From: Dyella tabacisoli
Lineage (GTDB): Bacteria > Pseudomonadota > Gammaproteobacteria > Xanthomonadales > Rhodanobacteraceae
Direction: 5' to 3'
DNA length: 64,000 bases
NCBI RefSeq assembly: GCF_003350925.1
Contig: NZ_KZ857177.1
Span: forward strand, 1 to 64,000
Below the pieces are notes generated by a model. The model did no database searches, had not been told where the DNA came from, and saw only the letters and a list, made by a program, of their open reading frames with translations. This document shows, piece after piece, positions 12,001 through 16,490 of the stretch. A program made the position numbers and the translations under genes. Every line of letters begins with the position of its first letter. Position 1 is the first letter of the stretch.

Positions 12001-13710
12001 CCTTCGATAGAGCCGGTTACGATCGTGGCGCCGACTCCAGTCCAGCTACCGCCTATACCGAATGACCTGCCGTCGCAGCAGCCGGTCATCGTTACCGCGA
12101 CGGCACCTCCTTTGCCTGAAATAACGATTGTTCCGTCCGATGGAATTCCCAATAAACTCGTGATTGGTCCAAATACGATCGTTGGCCAACTGACGGGGGG
12201 GCGCTCTAGCAATTCCTCCGGCGGAATCGCTGGCAGTTCCTGGAACCCCATCTACACTGGGCTTTCCGACGGCAACATCTACCAGGATTATGGAAACCTG
12301 GAGTCGAATGGTGGGGGTGGGAGTGCGGGAGCGACACCTGCGACGACACCTACAGCAACGCCTACAACAACACCCGCAACGGCATCCACACCGACACCGA
12401 CAAACAGCACCAATACATCGTCGACACTGACCAGCACGAGTAGCAGCCCATCGCAACCGACCAACAACCCGCCGGCGAATAACGGTTGGGAAAACGCGGG
12501 TGCGAACAACGGCGACAATGTCCTGCTAAGCGGGCCATTAGCGGGGGAGTGGAATAGCTTTTCGTCACCGACCTATGATTCGTCCACGATGACAGCGGCT
12601 GCCGCGCTAAGTGACCCGAACAACAGCAACCTTTCCGCGGTAAATCTTGATGCGGTGTCGGTGACTCCCGATGCGCTTGAGCAAGGGTGGTTACAAAGCG
12701 AGGATACGAAGGCGTTGGGTTATGGCTCGGATAATTGGGGTAGTAAGGTGGCCTCTATGTTCGACGATAACAGGCCTGTCAGTCAGTCCAATCTGCCGGC
12801 AAAAGAGGGTATTGCTGCTTGGGGGCCAGGTGTAGGGCCAACGGATCAGTTTGGACGTCCTTTTGTTGGTAAGGGTATTGTTAAGTTAGGTACAGCCTTA
12901 AGCAACGTTGCCGACTCAGACGGCTCTGCATGGAAAAAGCTGGGTCAGTACGCAACCTTAATGGTAGGTAGTCCACCAAATATTGAGGAGCTGTGGGCCG
13001 CTAATCCATATCTTACGAGCAAGGAACCGCAATGGCTGCAAGACCACGACACCCGCATAGCAAGCCCTATCGGAACCATCGCGGAGCTCGTATCTACGTA
13101 TGTACTTCATGCAAGCGATCAGACGAATCGTAATGTCTTGTATTCCGGAGCTTTGGTTGATCAAGGCATGCAGGCCATTGGCGGGATGCGCGAAGCACAG
13201 CAGAATATTCAGAACCTGTCTTCGGTACAGGTGTCGTCCTATCGGACGTGGGGAAGTGTCTCCTCTCCTTATGAGGTATATGCTGCGGGTAATGTTCCAG
13301 TCAGTGTAGAGGCTGGGAGTTCGACATCACTTCCTGAGACGGTATTCCGAGGTGAGCGATCCTCTGTTACCCCGGACGACGTTTTTGCAAATGGCATCTC
13401 GTCTAAGGGGAGCAATCTTGATCTGCTTGCGCACACTTCGGCAAATCAAGGGGACTCTGGATTCGTTGCTACTTCTCCGCAATTCAATATCGCTCAAGAA
13501 TTTGCTGGTCGAAACGGTTATATCTATGACATCTTCCCGAAAGGCGGTGTTGATGTTAATGCGACCCTCGGTGCCTCTTCTCCGTTTCCTGAGCAATTTG
13601 AGATTGCTATGCCCGGAGGGATAAGTCCGGGCAACATTAGAGGTGCGTATCCATTGCGCCAGGGACAGTTAACCGGCGAATATATTGAAAATCCATCGTT
13701 TGGAAAGTAA
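1..13710 (+). CDS. Giant RHS/YD-repeat polymorphic toxin with C-terminal ADP-ribosyltransferase tip (5' partial)
   Basis: The frame is open through base 1 and reads as an RHS repeat at once, so the true start lies left of the window; the visible part is about 4,570 residues. Visible order: YD/RHS repeats (about 1-8690), a block of about five Ig/cadherin-like (He_PIG/CADG-type) domains (about 8700-9890), more YD repeats (about 10250-11230), a LysM domain (11281-11425), a Gly/Asp-rich stretch (about 11690-11820), a Pro-rich stretch (about 11860-12080), a Thr/Pro-rich stretch (about 12330-12480), a unique region, and a terminal ADP-ribosyltransferase-like domain (about 13336-13707). Known of the family: YD repeats form a shell enclosing a toxic C-terminus. 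In the tip I see FRGER (Arg codon 13348), ATS (13468-13476) and QFE (13594-13602), matching the R / STS / QxE pattern. The last kilobase is more AT-rich than the shell, as is common for exchanged toxin tips. Substrate and secretion route cannot be read here because the N-terminus is missing. Confidence 0.93.
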   Translation, partial: DGAGRVVASIDAQGDVTTTSYDGVGNAIATRAYATALTLSQWTALGSSPTWAALQADLSVSANDRLTQTFYDADNRAVATVDAAGYVTVTTYDAAGDAVKTTAYATALTGAQQTALRNTPALSTLQADLSSTAQDQTTRSYYNSRGQVILQIDAAGYVTTKTYREIGMQPVSPAKQVLSTHYTQALTYAQLAALTGLEAATSIVSMVSAGTSMISLDNWDADGRLLRTYDIGYVTITSYTYDSVGHLLTTTAQPRLGGGAARTSASAYDAFGDVVSTLDGVGAANLTSGMTAAQQAAVFSQYGTTNTYNALGQRITSTDPLGNTTYAYYDASGRLAYTVQGQPGGSMLNAVGNVTAYTYNAFGQVATSRSFSSPLTLTTSGSSSGTTLNVTTATTAQLTTTAASLANPATDSSTSYTYTLNGQVASAVDGLGYQTAYQYDAFGDLLQKQQQLSAPGSALSAANSTITSDSYDLRGERIGEIDAFGTGVAHTKSSTFDAFGRVAQTIDSSSNTAVGYGYDTLGRQISVMQSVLGVVRTTFATYDAFGHVLTQTDAVGNVTSYQYDLANNKTTVITPDGMQIITVTDVFGDTLTVTDGANNTTTYTYDADGHLTQTQDALGNLSKNQYDLDGHLTQSTDATGHVITYSYDASGHVLTRTVDPTGLNLKTSYTYDGEGRTLSVTNPSGMVTTYSYDADGNVLTQVQDAGSGKLNLTTTYTYDGAGKTLIVNAGVGTAAAATTQYVYDNLERLSQQIVDPGAGRLNLTTSYTYDANNNLVTKTDAGGNVTSYVYGHANERTFTIDPSGAVTQTVYDADGRVTQTHSYATLLTASQLAALGHAPTLAALQPYLTVSSSDRITYTLYDANGHVAATIDASGYVITTIYDSAGRAAKTTAYATALTTAQMSALGTTPTLLAVQADLVTSAQDQTTRNYYDADNRVVARIDADGYLTVNSYNQATDTTTATRYATALTVTQLGALTGTENVVALVSLLGANTTSQQSSVTYNALGQVATSTAVDGTVTTYTYNGVGQLLNSTVTPVAGQGVARTISATYDALGDALTHTDAAEAVTSYAYNALGQRAKSTDALGNSTWYYYDAAGRLAYSIQGQPSSPTSSLNTVGNVTAYAYNAAGQLISTRQYASQLSLTTTATSTGTTLNVATATLAQVTAGVASLATSGNDANAVTVTTYTAGGQVATVTDGNGYQTAYQYDAFGDLVQTQRQLSQPGSALSAANSTSSQYIYDVRGERIRATDGFGGSVARSTSNIYDAFGRITSSIDGNGNAMAYTYDNLGRQVTSSQVVQGIGRTTQRSYDAFGNVLTQTDALGNITQYQYNAATHTATVTMPGNVTMTTVKDAFGDTVSVTDGMGNATAYTYDADGRLTQTHDALGNISKNQYDLDGHLTQSTDATGHVVTYSYDASGRVLTHTVDPGQLNLITTYAYDGEGRQLSVTDPMGSVSTYTYDADGHVLTQVQDAGTGKLNLTTIYTYDGAGKALTVTIGAGTSAARSTQYVYDALERLSQQIVDPAGLHLTTSYTYDSNNNLISVTDANGNATRSVYNEANELAFTVAGDGGVTQYWHDADGRRTQSMGYATALTGTQLTALGSSPTIAQMAALVTATSSDAFQQKAYDPEGRVIYELDGGAGLHVTQWTYDANGRVLATTRYQNLLSSAPAGGTSPTVASIAALVTPSAGDETTLTTYDADGRMRFSVQVTTVNGQPAGVVSEQRYDAAGRLIASLQYGTTIALSSSQSLTSQVSTSGLAQTLASAANHTTSSIYDNAGRLRYTIDTTNHVIETQYDADGRVLQQSAYANAITLPGTLTVAAVGAAVTAAGVSGARVNTTTYDAAGRVLTTGDALGTRATFAYDATGLQLGHADRDGNWTWMLYDKAGRKTLDQSPAVTVGSYDPVTWVFQTAANQYLYTTYAYDGVGNVLATNKGVGPDSAHVTTLSTTTYAYDALGHQTQATYPGGATAHVTYDAQGRVVMSQDGNGHYQYKAYASMGWEAYSIDADGYVTATGRDSIGNVTAVTRYATALNTAAISGWHAGQPLTVAQIQLGLVTSASDRTTTTTYDQRNQKTQVQQSAIAYVLSMGPLSGAAMAATQPTTTYTYDAYGNVTSTATLLQGANATGDSNATPAIWATTYTYYDALNRAVMTVTPTGAYTSPQGYVTTTAYNAFGNVTSITQYATAIATSGVTTAAAPALPPAGTVVTGYDRVTSYGYDAIGRKTSETDTGEYSYVNGTPAIAAGSSLTTWAYDGENRLTTATVNGATVSTTYDALGRVMSVTEPTRQALVSNWALLLTQNPSWDLTTGALYTNVAPVTSYAYDALGDVLSTKVSAGSSSVQTWSFYDVQGRQIKQLDGNGNQSTISYDNNGNIASKGFTLTTNGNDIAVTTTYTYDADNQRLTTAVQRGGQSGYDSYTQVQYNAFGEVTGRGDNNGIAAHYSYDNAGNLIGSPDARTGAAHSYGFDLAHHLLTDNSTVTGGSASTWTHNWVDLSGKVVQQRTPSDSASSGVNTSLLTARSYDRWGNLLILTDAAGNTTQYHYDSRNQLIGQVEPNVLVVSATGTRTWATPAKAWYYNVSGQLIGTTDENGNSSWNTYDGAGHLTVAQDNVGARTYTAYDALGRAVAQQMPPASTNTGAAAHIVVTGYDNLDQVTTQNDLVLNSTGTAYISGGSDNYLLNSNGDRIQVTDKLGNTTFYSYDSQHRVLRSATPLQQANSQAQTYAYDANGNRISQTDADGFQQSWVYDYFGRVQSHIDESGATYTYTYDASSGRLTQKTSNWAASGPSASVTSTQNFQYMADGQLAQLSETVGGVSSTFTYQYDANGNQTLQTANTQDGAGQAVATQTVVTYDSHNRLQEVTVENAAGTVASMRTVYNYDANGNRRAVLAQSAYGASGAAAPISLSTSAPVVGAALAAQTVQPLRSLNYSVPAGSFTDPLGMGLTYTLSGAVPSWLSFNATTLAFTGTPPSAAASYTFTVTATDALGRSVSSALTVTVPTVAPPAVATSLAAQTVQPGAAVSYTIPAGSFTDPLGLGLSYTATLAGGALPSWLSFNASTQTFTGTPPVSAQSYGITVTATDALGRTVSSALTISVPLVAPVFNGVPANQSVVCTNALSFTVPGATDPNGLPVTYNAAYYNGSVWTSLPSWLAFNASTLTFSGTPPIASVGNYTLAVGAQSPGSPSTGISFTLSVALPTAPVFSSAASNQSATYNTAMSFSVPGATNANGFPITYSASYYNGSTWTSLPSWLAFNANTLTFSGTPPASSVGTLTLAVGATDTGTSVSSAISFTLTVAALPPVYNGGIPANIAFAAGDTTTWTIPANTFSNPMGRPLTYQLNGFFPPGTSIDASGTITSSPPAAMAKQRFAGHIFATDPVDGQSVIVAFTLVVSPYIGAMVARPMVAAAAAPAPAPNVQADWFTYDADNRVIVNNGSLVNGVIGITNAIGSAQNGYDAAGNVTVYTVVNAAGVSSSQQNVYDARNELVRVQAPSSINGTMGLSETRSYDADGHLVSDVVYNASGHVGTGTYNGLPISFSDAGWVASDTVYTYNVDGQLTDQSQYVEDSAQDLITKYGTAVATSTYASQAGTAPGTLPTVGSNTNGVLLLNTEASYAPVTSGLGYDADGNLLGYRSIVSGNFGRTAYTNSYQTAYIRQNGALSASTSATSTNATFVPATDTSTYNALGELVQVNGNTNGAAVVRAMAYDPNGEILQQSTTSGGSTQSSVYAYAGGHALGNADQHGNINIQDTSSGFSNSNLGTQHYVVQAGDTLQSIAQIVYGNSNYGYILAQVNGLQSSSDLLPGTRLTISQVTTSNNNATTFKPYNPGEVIGSTTPTLAPASTSKAAAQFNAVSQLLTSAIEAVLHGKASAQTGGNGAQVKPQAFQGGHMRMMMEMQQGDGGGGGIDDGGGDGGFGGGGDGGGGGGGVDNNGGDGSNGGGDNPDPSSSPGQSSDPAPAPAPEPAPAPAPAPAPPVDLPPIEVPAPEPIIIEPPSIELPPIELPSIEPVTIVAPTPVQLPPIPNDLPSQQPVIVTATAPPLPEITIVPSDGIPNKLVIGPNTIVGQLTGGRSSNSSGGIAGSSWNPIYTGLSDGNIYQDYGNLESNGGGGSAGATPATTPTATPTTTPATASTPTPTNSTNTSSTLTSTSSSPSQPTNNPPANNGWENAGANNGDNVLLSGPLAGEWNSFSSPTYDSSTMTAAAALSDPNNSNLSAVNLDAVSVTPDALEQGWLQSEDTKALGYGSDNWGSKVASMFDDNRPVSQSNLPAKEGIAAWGPGVGPTDQFGRPFVGKGIVKLGTALSNVADSDGSAWKKLGQYATLMVGSPPNIEELWAANPYLTSKEPQWLQDHDTRIASPIGTIAELVSTYVLHASDQTNRNVLYSGALVDQGMQAIGGMREAQQNIQNLSSVQVSSYRTWGSVSSPYEVYAAGNVPVSVEAGSSTSLPETVFRGERSSVTPDDVFANGISSKGSNLDLLAHTSANQGDSGFVATSPQFNIAQEFAGRNGYIYDIFPKGGVDVNATLGASSPFPEQFEIAMPGGISPGNIRGAYPLRQGQLTGEYIENPSFGK
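91..4760 (+). repeat. Tandem super-repeat of about 2.3 kb inside the YD-repeat shell
   Basis: The protein segment starting near 91 (YATALT..Q..ALG..PT pattern, then GNVTAY, SGTTLNV, YQTAYQYDAFGDL and so on) recurs in the same order starting near 2465. A third, partial copy starts near 4756. Short stretches are nearly identical at DNA level, for example about 1805-1960 against about 4110-4265. The order of sub-motifs shows duplication of a unit of nearly 800 residues rather than independent YD repeats. Confidence 0.7.
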
Positions 13711-13726
13711 GTGTGTGAAAAGCTCA

Positions 13727-14158
13727 ATGGACGATCATTCGGATGCAATAGTTTGTGAGATTCCTATCTTGACCGTGGAGGGTCAATGGATGGCAGTCTT
13801 ATGGCGCTGGGATGAGGCACCTGAAAATCAGGATGAGGTCAAGCTGCGCCTTGAGTTCAACGAAAGGGTGCTGGAGGCAATAGCGGGGAATGGCTATTTC
13901 CGTGCACTCTGCGAGCTTCGCATCAAGCTTGAAGTCGATGGATTGCTACTGGCGTGCTACGGTGCAAGTGAGAATGTCTATCCGTCACCAATGATCGAGT
14001 CAATGGGGTGTGGCGAAAGGGCTTATCGCCTGACTTTAGGAAAGCCCGCGCTAAGACAGGACTTGGTTTCTATTTTCGATTTTGGAAGTGATGTGGTTCC
14101 GGTGACGGTCAAGGATCAACAGAGGTTTTATGAGCTATGGTTGAAAAGTCTTCGATAA
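13727..14158 (+). CDS. Probable immunity protein for the RHS toxin
   Basis: A 143-aa acidic protein starts 16 bases after the toxin stop codon on the same strand. I chose the ATG at 13727, preceded by an A/G-rich stretch; an in-frame GTG at 13715 and a TTG at 13685 (inside the toxin gene) are alternatives. It has no signal peptide or membrane segment, so it should be cytoplasmic. I do not recognise its family. In polymorphic toxin loci the small gene directly after the toxin tip normally encodes the specific antidote, and that position is the whole argument. It shares the lower GC of the toxin tip, which fits co-transfer of the pair. The next gene overlaps its 3' end by 22 bases, suggesting one transcript. 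Confidence 0.6.
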   Translation: MDDHSDAIVCEIPILTVEGQWMAVLWRWDEAPENQDEVKLRLEFNERVLEAIAGNGYFRALCELRIKLEVDGLLLACYGASENVYPSPMIESMGCGERAYRLTLGKPALRQDLVSIFDFGSDVVPVTVKDQQRFYELWLKSLR

Positions 14159-14364
14159 AGCACACCCCGTCACCAGGAGCTATTGCAGAAGCGAAGAGAA
14201 CCCCTGGTGGATGGGTGTATGAGGTGCGTGGGAATTACGGGCCAAATGACTATGTGCCACCGCACGCTGTTGTTGGTGCTTGGAAGGTGGGTGATGCGGG
14301 AGAAATTGTTGGGGATTTTATTCCCAATCCCAACTTCAAAGAACCCAACATTGAAGTTGATTAG
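14137..14364 (+). CDS. Small orphan ORF with a toxin-tail-like C-terminus
   Basis: A 75-aa ORF starts with ATG inside the 3' end of the preceding gene (22-base overlap), with a GAGG about 12 bases upstream. Its C-terminal part (GAWKV..GEIVGDFIPNPNF) resembles the end of the upstream toxin (GAYPL..GQLTGEYIENPSF): a Gly-Ala-aromatic start, a Gly-acidic-aromatic-Ile step, and an Asn-Pro-x-Phe end. I infer it is either a leftover C-terminal end of an older toxin tip displaced by the present one, or a small independent protein of the locus. No signal peptide is visible. A fragment origin would also explain the lack of a recognisable complete domain. Function unknown. Confidence 0.5.
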   Translation: MVEKSSIKHTPSPGAIAEAKRTPGGWVYEVRGNYGPNDYVPPHAVVGAWKVGDAGEIVGDFIPNPNFKEPNIEVD

Positions 14365-14421
14365 TTCCACGCACGGGAATTTACGAAGTATGAGGACCAG
14401 TAAGTGGCCGTCCATTTGGGG

Positions 14422-14500
14422 TGTCTCATGTCACGCAAACCTCGCTTGCGAAGTAATACGCAACGACATGGCCCGCGGATAGTTGGGGTTTGCTTGCGCT
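14422..14500 (+). repeat. Intergenic direct repeat, copy A
   Basis: This stretch and 16017-16095 share the same order of short identical blocks (cttgcgaagt, atac, cgacatgg, gttggggtt) over about 80 bases in the same orientation, with scattered mismatches. It lies after the toxin/immunity genes. The two copies bracket the unknown 112-aa gene and the reductase gene. Confidence 0.6.
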
Positions 14501-14536
14501 CCCCCCAACGACGGTTGAGCGACGAACTCATGCAAA

Positions 14537-14560
14537 CGAAGCCCGCCTAGGCGGGCTTCG
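14537..14560. terminator. Strong hairpin, probable bidirectional terminator
   Basis: A perfect 11-bp inverted repeat (cgaagcccgcc / ggcgggcttcg) with a 2-base centre lies between the plus-strand toxin/immunity genes and the convergent minus-strand gene ending at 14573. The T-tract is weak on both sides, so efficiency is uncertain. Confidence 0.65.
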
Positions 14561-14572
14561 TGCTTTATCGGC

Positions 14573-14911
14573 TTAGCTCTTTTGTTTCTCTTGCTTAGTC
14601 AGCAAATGCCCAGCCACCGCTTCCGCCCGTTCCGTCAAAAAATGCAGGGCCATAAACAAGCCTTCGGTGGTCATCGGAGTGAAGGGCATCTCTTCGGGCT
14701 CTTGGTATTGATTGGTGTCGCGTAGCTCGCGAAACGATTCACTGGTGGCAAGGATGCGCACCAGGGTAAGCACGCCTGTAAGCATGCCGGTGAGGGTGGC
14801 GAGGGATTCCTCGTGAGGGCCGACCAAGGTGCCTTCGGTCAAAAAATAGCGACTTAGCGGGTTAAATTCAGCAGACGGGTGCTGCTCTACCGTACTATCC
14901 GTCTTAGCCAT
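14573..14911 (-). CDS. Hypothetical protein, 112 aa
   Basis: I do not recognise this protein. It is 112 residues, soluble, with no signal peptide or transmembrane stretch. A polar N-terminus (about residues 1-20) precedes a part likely to be helical (SLATLTGMLTGVLTLVRILA, then an E/P-rich turn and GLFMALHFLTERAEAVAGHL). The C-terminus is lysine-rich. It stands alone, convergent with the toxin/immunity genes and facing the hairpin at 14537-14560. It lies within the interval bracketed by the two copies of an 80-bp repeat. The position near an RHS locus might suggest a link to that system, but nothing in the sequence proves one. Confidence 0.6.
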   Translation of the reverse strand: MAKTDSTVEQHPSAEFNPLSRYFLTEGTLVGPHEESLATLTGMLTGVLTLVRILATSESFRELRDTNQYQEPEEMPFTPMTTEGLFMALHFLTERAEAVAGHLLTKQEKQKS

Positions 14912-14990
14912 GACGACTCCTGTCTAGTTGTTGTGGTTAGCGGGTCAAGGGTGCTCGATACACTCTTGGCTCGCGCTTCTTACTTCTGCT

Positions 14991-15037
14991 GCTGTCGCTA
15001 TCGGTGCGCTGATCGAATCAAGCCCGATAGCGACAGC
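14991..15037. repeat. Perfect 14-bp inverted repeat
   Basis: gctgtcgctatcgg at 14991-15004 is the exact reverse complement of 15024-15037, with a 19-base spacer. It could form a stable stem or be a repeat-family element. No U-tract follows, so it is not an obvious terminator. Confidence 0.7.
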
Positions 15038-15096
15038 CCGAGTCTGCCACGGGTTTGCACCAAAAGTCTGTAGGCCTCGCACGCCAATGTGCGTAG

Positions 15097-15123
15097 GTTG
15101 GGCTGAACAACGTGATGCCCAAC
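15097..15123. repeat. REP-like short hairpin
   Basis: The arms gttgggc and gcccaac flank 13 bases. The surrounding sequence (gtaggttgggctgaa...gatgcccaac) has the style of short palindromic intergenic repeats common in proteobacteria. Only one copy is seen in this window. Confidence 0.45.
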
Positions 15124-15289
15124 GTTGAGGATCGCTGCGGCTCTTGGTGCGGGACTTCACCTCGGTGGGCCGCACCGCAGTATGCTTCGGGCGTCAAACA
15201 AACGCGCCATACTCTGCCTGCTTCCGCATCTCGATCACTGCACCATCGCCTATCGGCTCGTTAATTCCGACTCAGCAGCGAGAAAAGTC

Positions 15290-15940
15290 ATGTCGAAAAT
15301 CCGCGTGCAAAGCTTCGCCATGTCCACCGACGGTTTTAGTGCCGGGCCGGATCAGAGCCTGGAGAATCCACTTGGCGTTGGTGGTCTTGAGCTTATGGAG
15401 TGGTTCTTCCATACCCGCATGTGGCGGACGATGCACGGCCATGATGACGGGGAAACAGGCGTCGACAACGGTATCGCCGAGCAAGGCTTCTCAGGAATCG
15501 GTGCATGGATTCTTGGGCGCAATATGTTTGGGCCGGTGCGTGGCCCTTGGCCGGATGACAGTTGGAAGGGCTGGTGGGGCGACGAGCCGCCCTACCACAC
15601 GCCCGTCTTCGTACTGACCAACCACCCGCGTGCACCGCTCACCATGGCGGGAGGTACGGAGTTTCGTTTTGTCACGGGCGGTATTCACGCTGCGCTGGAG
15701 CAAGCAATCGCCGCGGCCAACGGTGGTGACGTACGTATCGGCGGTGGCGTCGCCACGATTCGGCAGTATCTGCAAGCCGCATTGATCGACGAGCTACACC
15801 TTGCCGTTCGGCCTATCTTGCTGGGCGCTGGCGAGCATCTTTTTCACGGCCTGGATATGCGTGCGTTGGGTTATGAATGTACGAAATACATTGCCGGGGA
15901 GCGTGCCATGCATGTGTATTTGGGCAAGCGTAAAACATAA
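15290..15940 (+). CDS. Dihydrofolate reductase-fold (RibD C-terminal family) reductase
   Basis: A 216-aa protein. The open frame extends further upstream, but the ATG at 15290 follows GAGAAAAG and begins the conserved core (KIRVQSFAMSTDGFSAGPDQ), so I chose it. Family features: the N-terminal beta strand with SxDGF; ILGRNMFGP, a typical nucleotide-binding turn; PVFVLTNHPR; a GG-containing strand (VRIGGGVATIRQYL); and a C-terminal DELHLAVRPILLGAGEHLF. RibD_C/YyaP-like proteins share the DHFR fold and usually reduce small substrates with NADPH. The actual substrate is unknown and it is unlikely to be the housekeeping folA enzyme. It is transcribed alone, with the nearest neighbours on the opposite strand. 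Confidence 0.85.
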   Translation: MSKIRVQSFAMSTDGFSAGPDQSLENPLGVGGLELMEWFFHTRMWRTMHGHDDGETGVDNGIAEQGFSGIGAWILGRNMFGPVRGPWPDDSWKGWWGDEPPYHTPVFVLTNHPRAPLTMAGGTEFRFVTGGIHAALEQAIAAANGGDVRIGGGVATIRQYLQAALIDELHLAVRPILLGAGEHLFHGLDMRALGYECTKYIAGERAMHVYLGKRKT

Positions 15941-16016
15941 GCTGCCAGACTGATTGTCTGACGCTTGGTGAAGGCATCGGCTATGTCAGTGCTTCTGGTG
16001 GGGGTATGGGGTTGAA

Positions 16017-16095
16017 GTGTTTTATGTCATGCCAACCTTGCTTGCGAAGTTATACCTAGCGACATGGCTTGCGACGTTGGGGTTCGCTTTTAGCT
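16017..16095 (+). repeat. Intergenic direct repeat, copy B
   Basis: Second copy of the roughly 80-bp sequence at 14422-14500, same orientation. It ends exactly at the stop codon of the convergent minus-strand gene at 16095-16490, so in that orientation it lies just downstream of the gene. Confidence 0.6.
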
Positions 16096-16490
16096 CACTT
16101 CTTTTGCAGCCCAGCCACCAACTCGGCAAATCGCTGCTGAAATCCGGGATCGGCATCGAAGGCTTTGCCTATAGCTGTCACCATCAGTAGAAATTGTGAG
16201 TCTTGGCGGAAGTCGCTGCCGAACTCCCACAGCAGAATTTCGCGTAGTACGGGCTCGCGTGCATGAGTCAGCGACTGGGTATCGGCTACATCGACGTCGG
16301 CTATCAAGCTGCGCAGGCGTTGACGTAGTTCGCTGACTTTATCTGTGGCAGAGGGGGGCGCCTGATGGCGCGGTGATGAACCGGCGTCGGCCACTTGATT
16401 GTTTTGTCCAGGCCCTTTGGCTCGATCGCGTGCAAGCGCCCGCATGGTCTCGATCAACGAAGACGATGGCGTAATGCGATCGGTGGGCAT
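16095..16490 (-). CDS. Hypothetical protein, 131 aa, next to the flagellar cluster
   Basis: An unrecognised soluble protein of 131 residues. The first half (to about residue 50) is polar and looks disordered (Ser/Pro/Ala/Gln-rich). The second half looks helical, with a compact C-terminal domain (REPVLREILLWEFGSDF, LLMVTAIGKAFDADP, RFAELVAGLQ). No signal peptide or membrane segment. It is transcribed away from the flagellar array across a 757-base gap. By position it could be a regulator or partner of that system, but the sequence gives no direct support. Confidence 0.6.
   Translation of the reverse strand: MPTDRITPSSSLIETMRALARDRAKGPGQNNQVADAGSSPRHQAPPSATDKVSELRQRLRSLIADVDVADTQSLTHAREPVLREILLWEFGSDFRQDSQFLLMVTAIGKAFDADPGFQQRFAELVAGLQKK

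Larger units (their letters stand above)
14912..15289. other. Intergenic stretch with two hairpins
   Basis: No convincing gene is seen in this 378-base gap between a leftward and a rightward gene. It should hold both promoters, but I see no clear -35/-10 pair. It contains a perfect 14-bp inverted repeat (14991-15004 with 15024-15037) and a REP-like hairpin (15097-15103 with 15117-15123). Confidence 0.5.

Noticed and set aside
11543-12251. Minus-strand Pro/His-rich frames opposite the Gly/Pro-rich part of the RHS gene
   Set aside because: They are produced by the low-complexity coding sequence on the plus strand.
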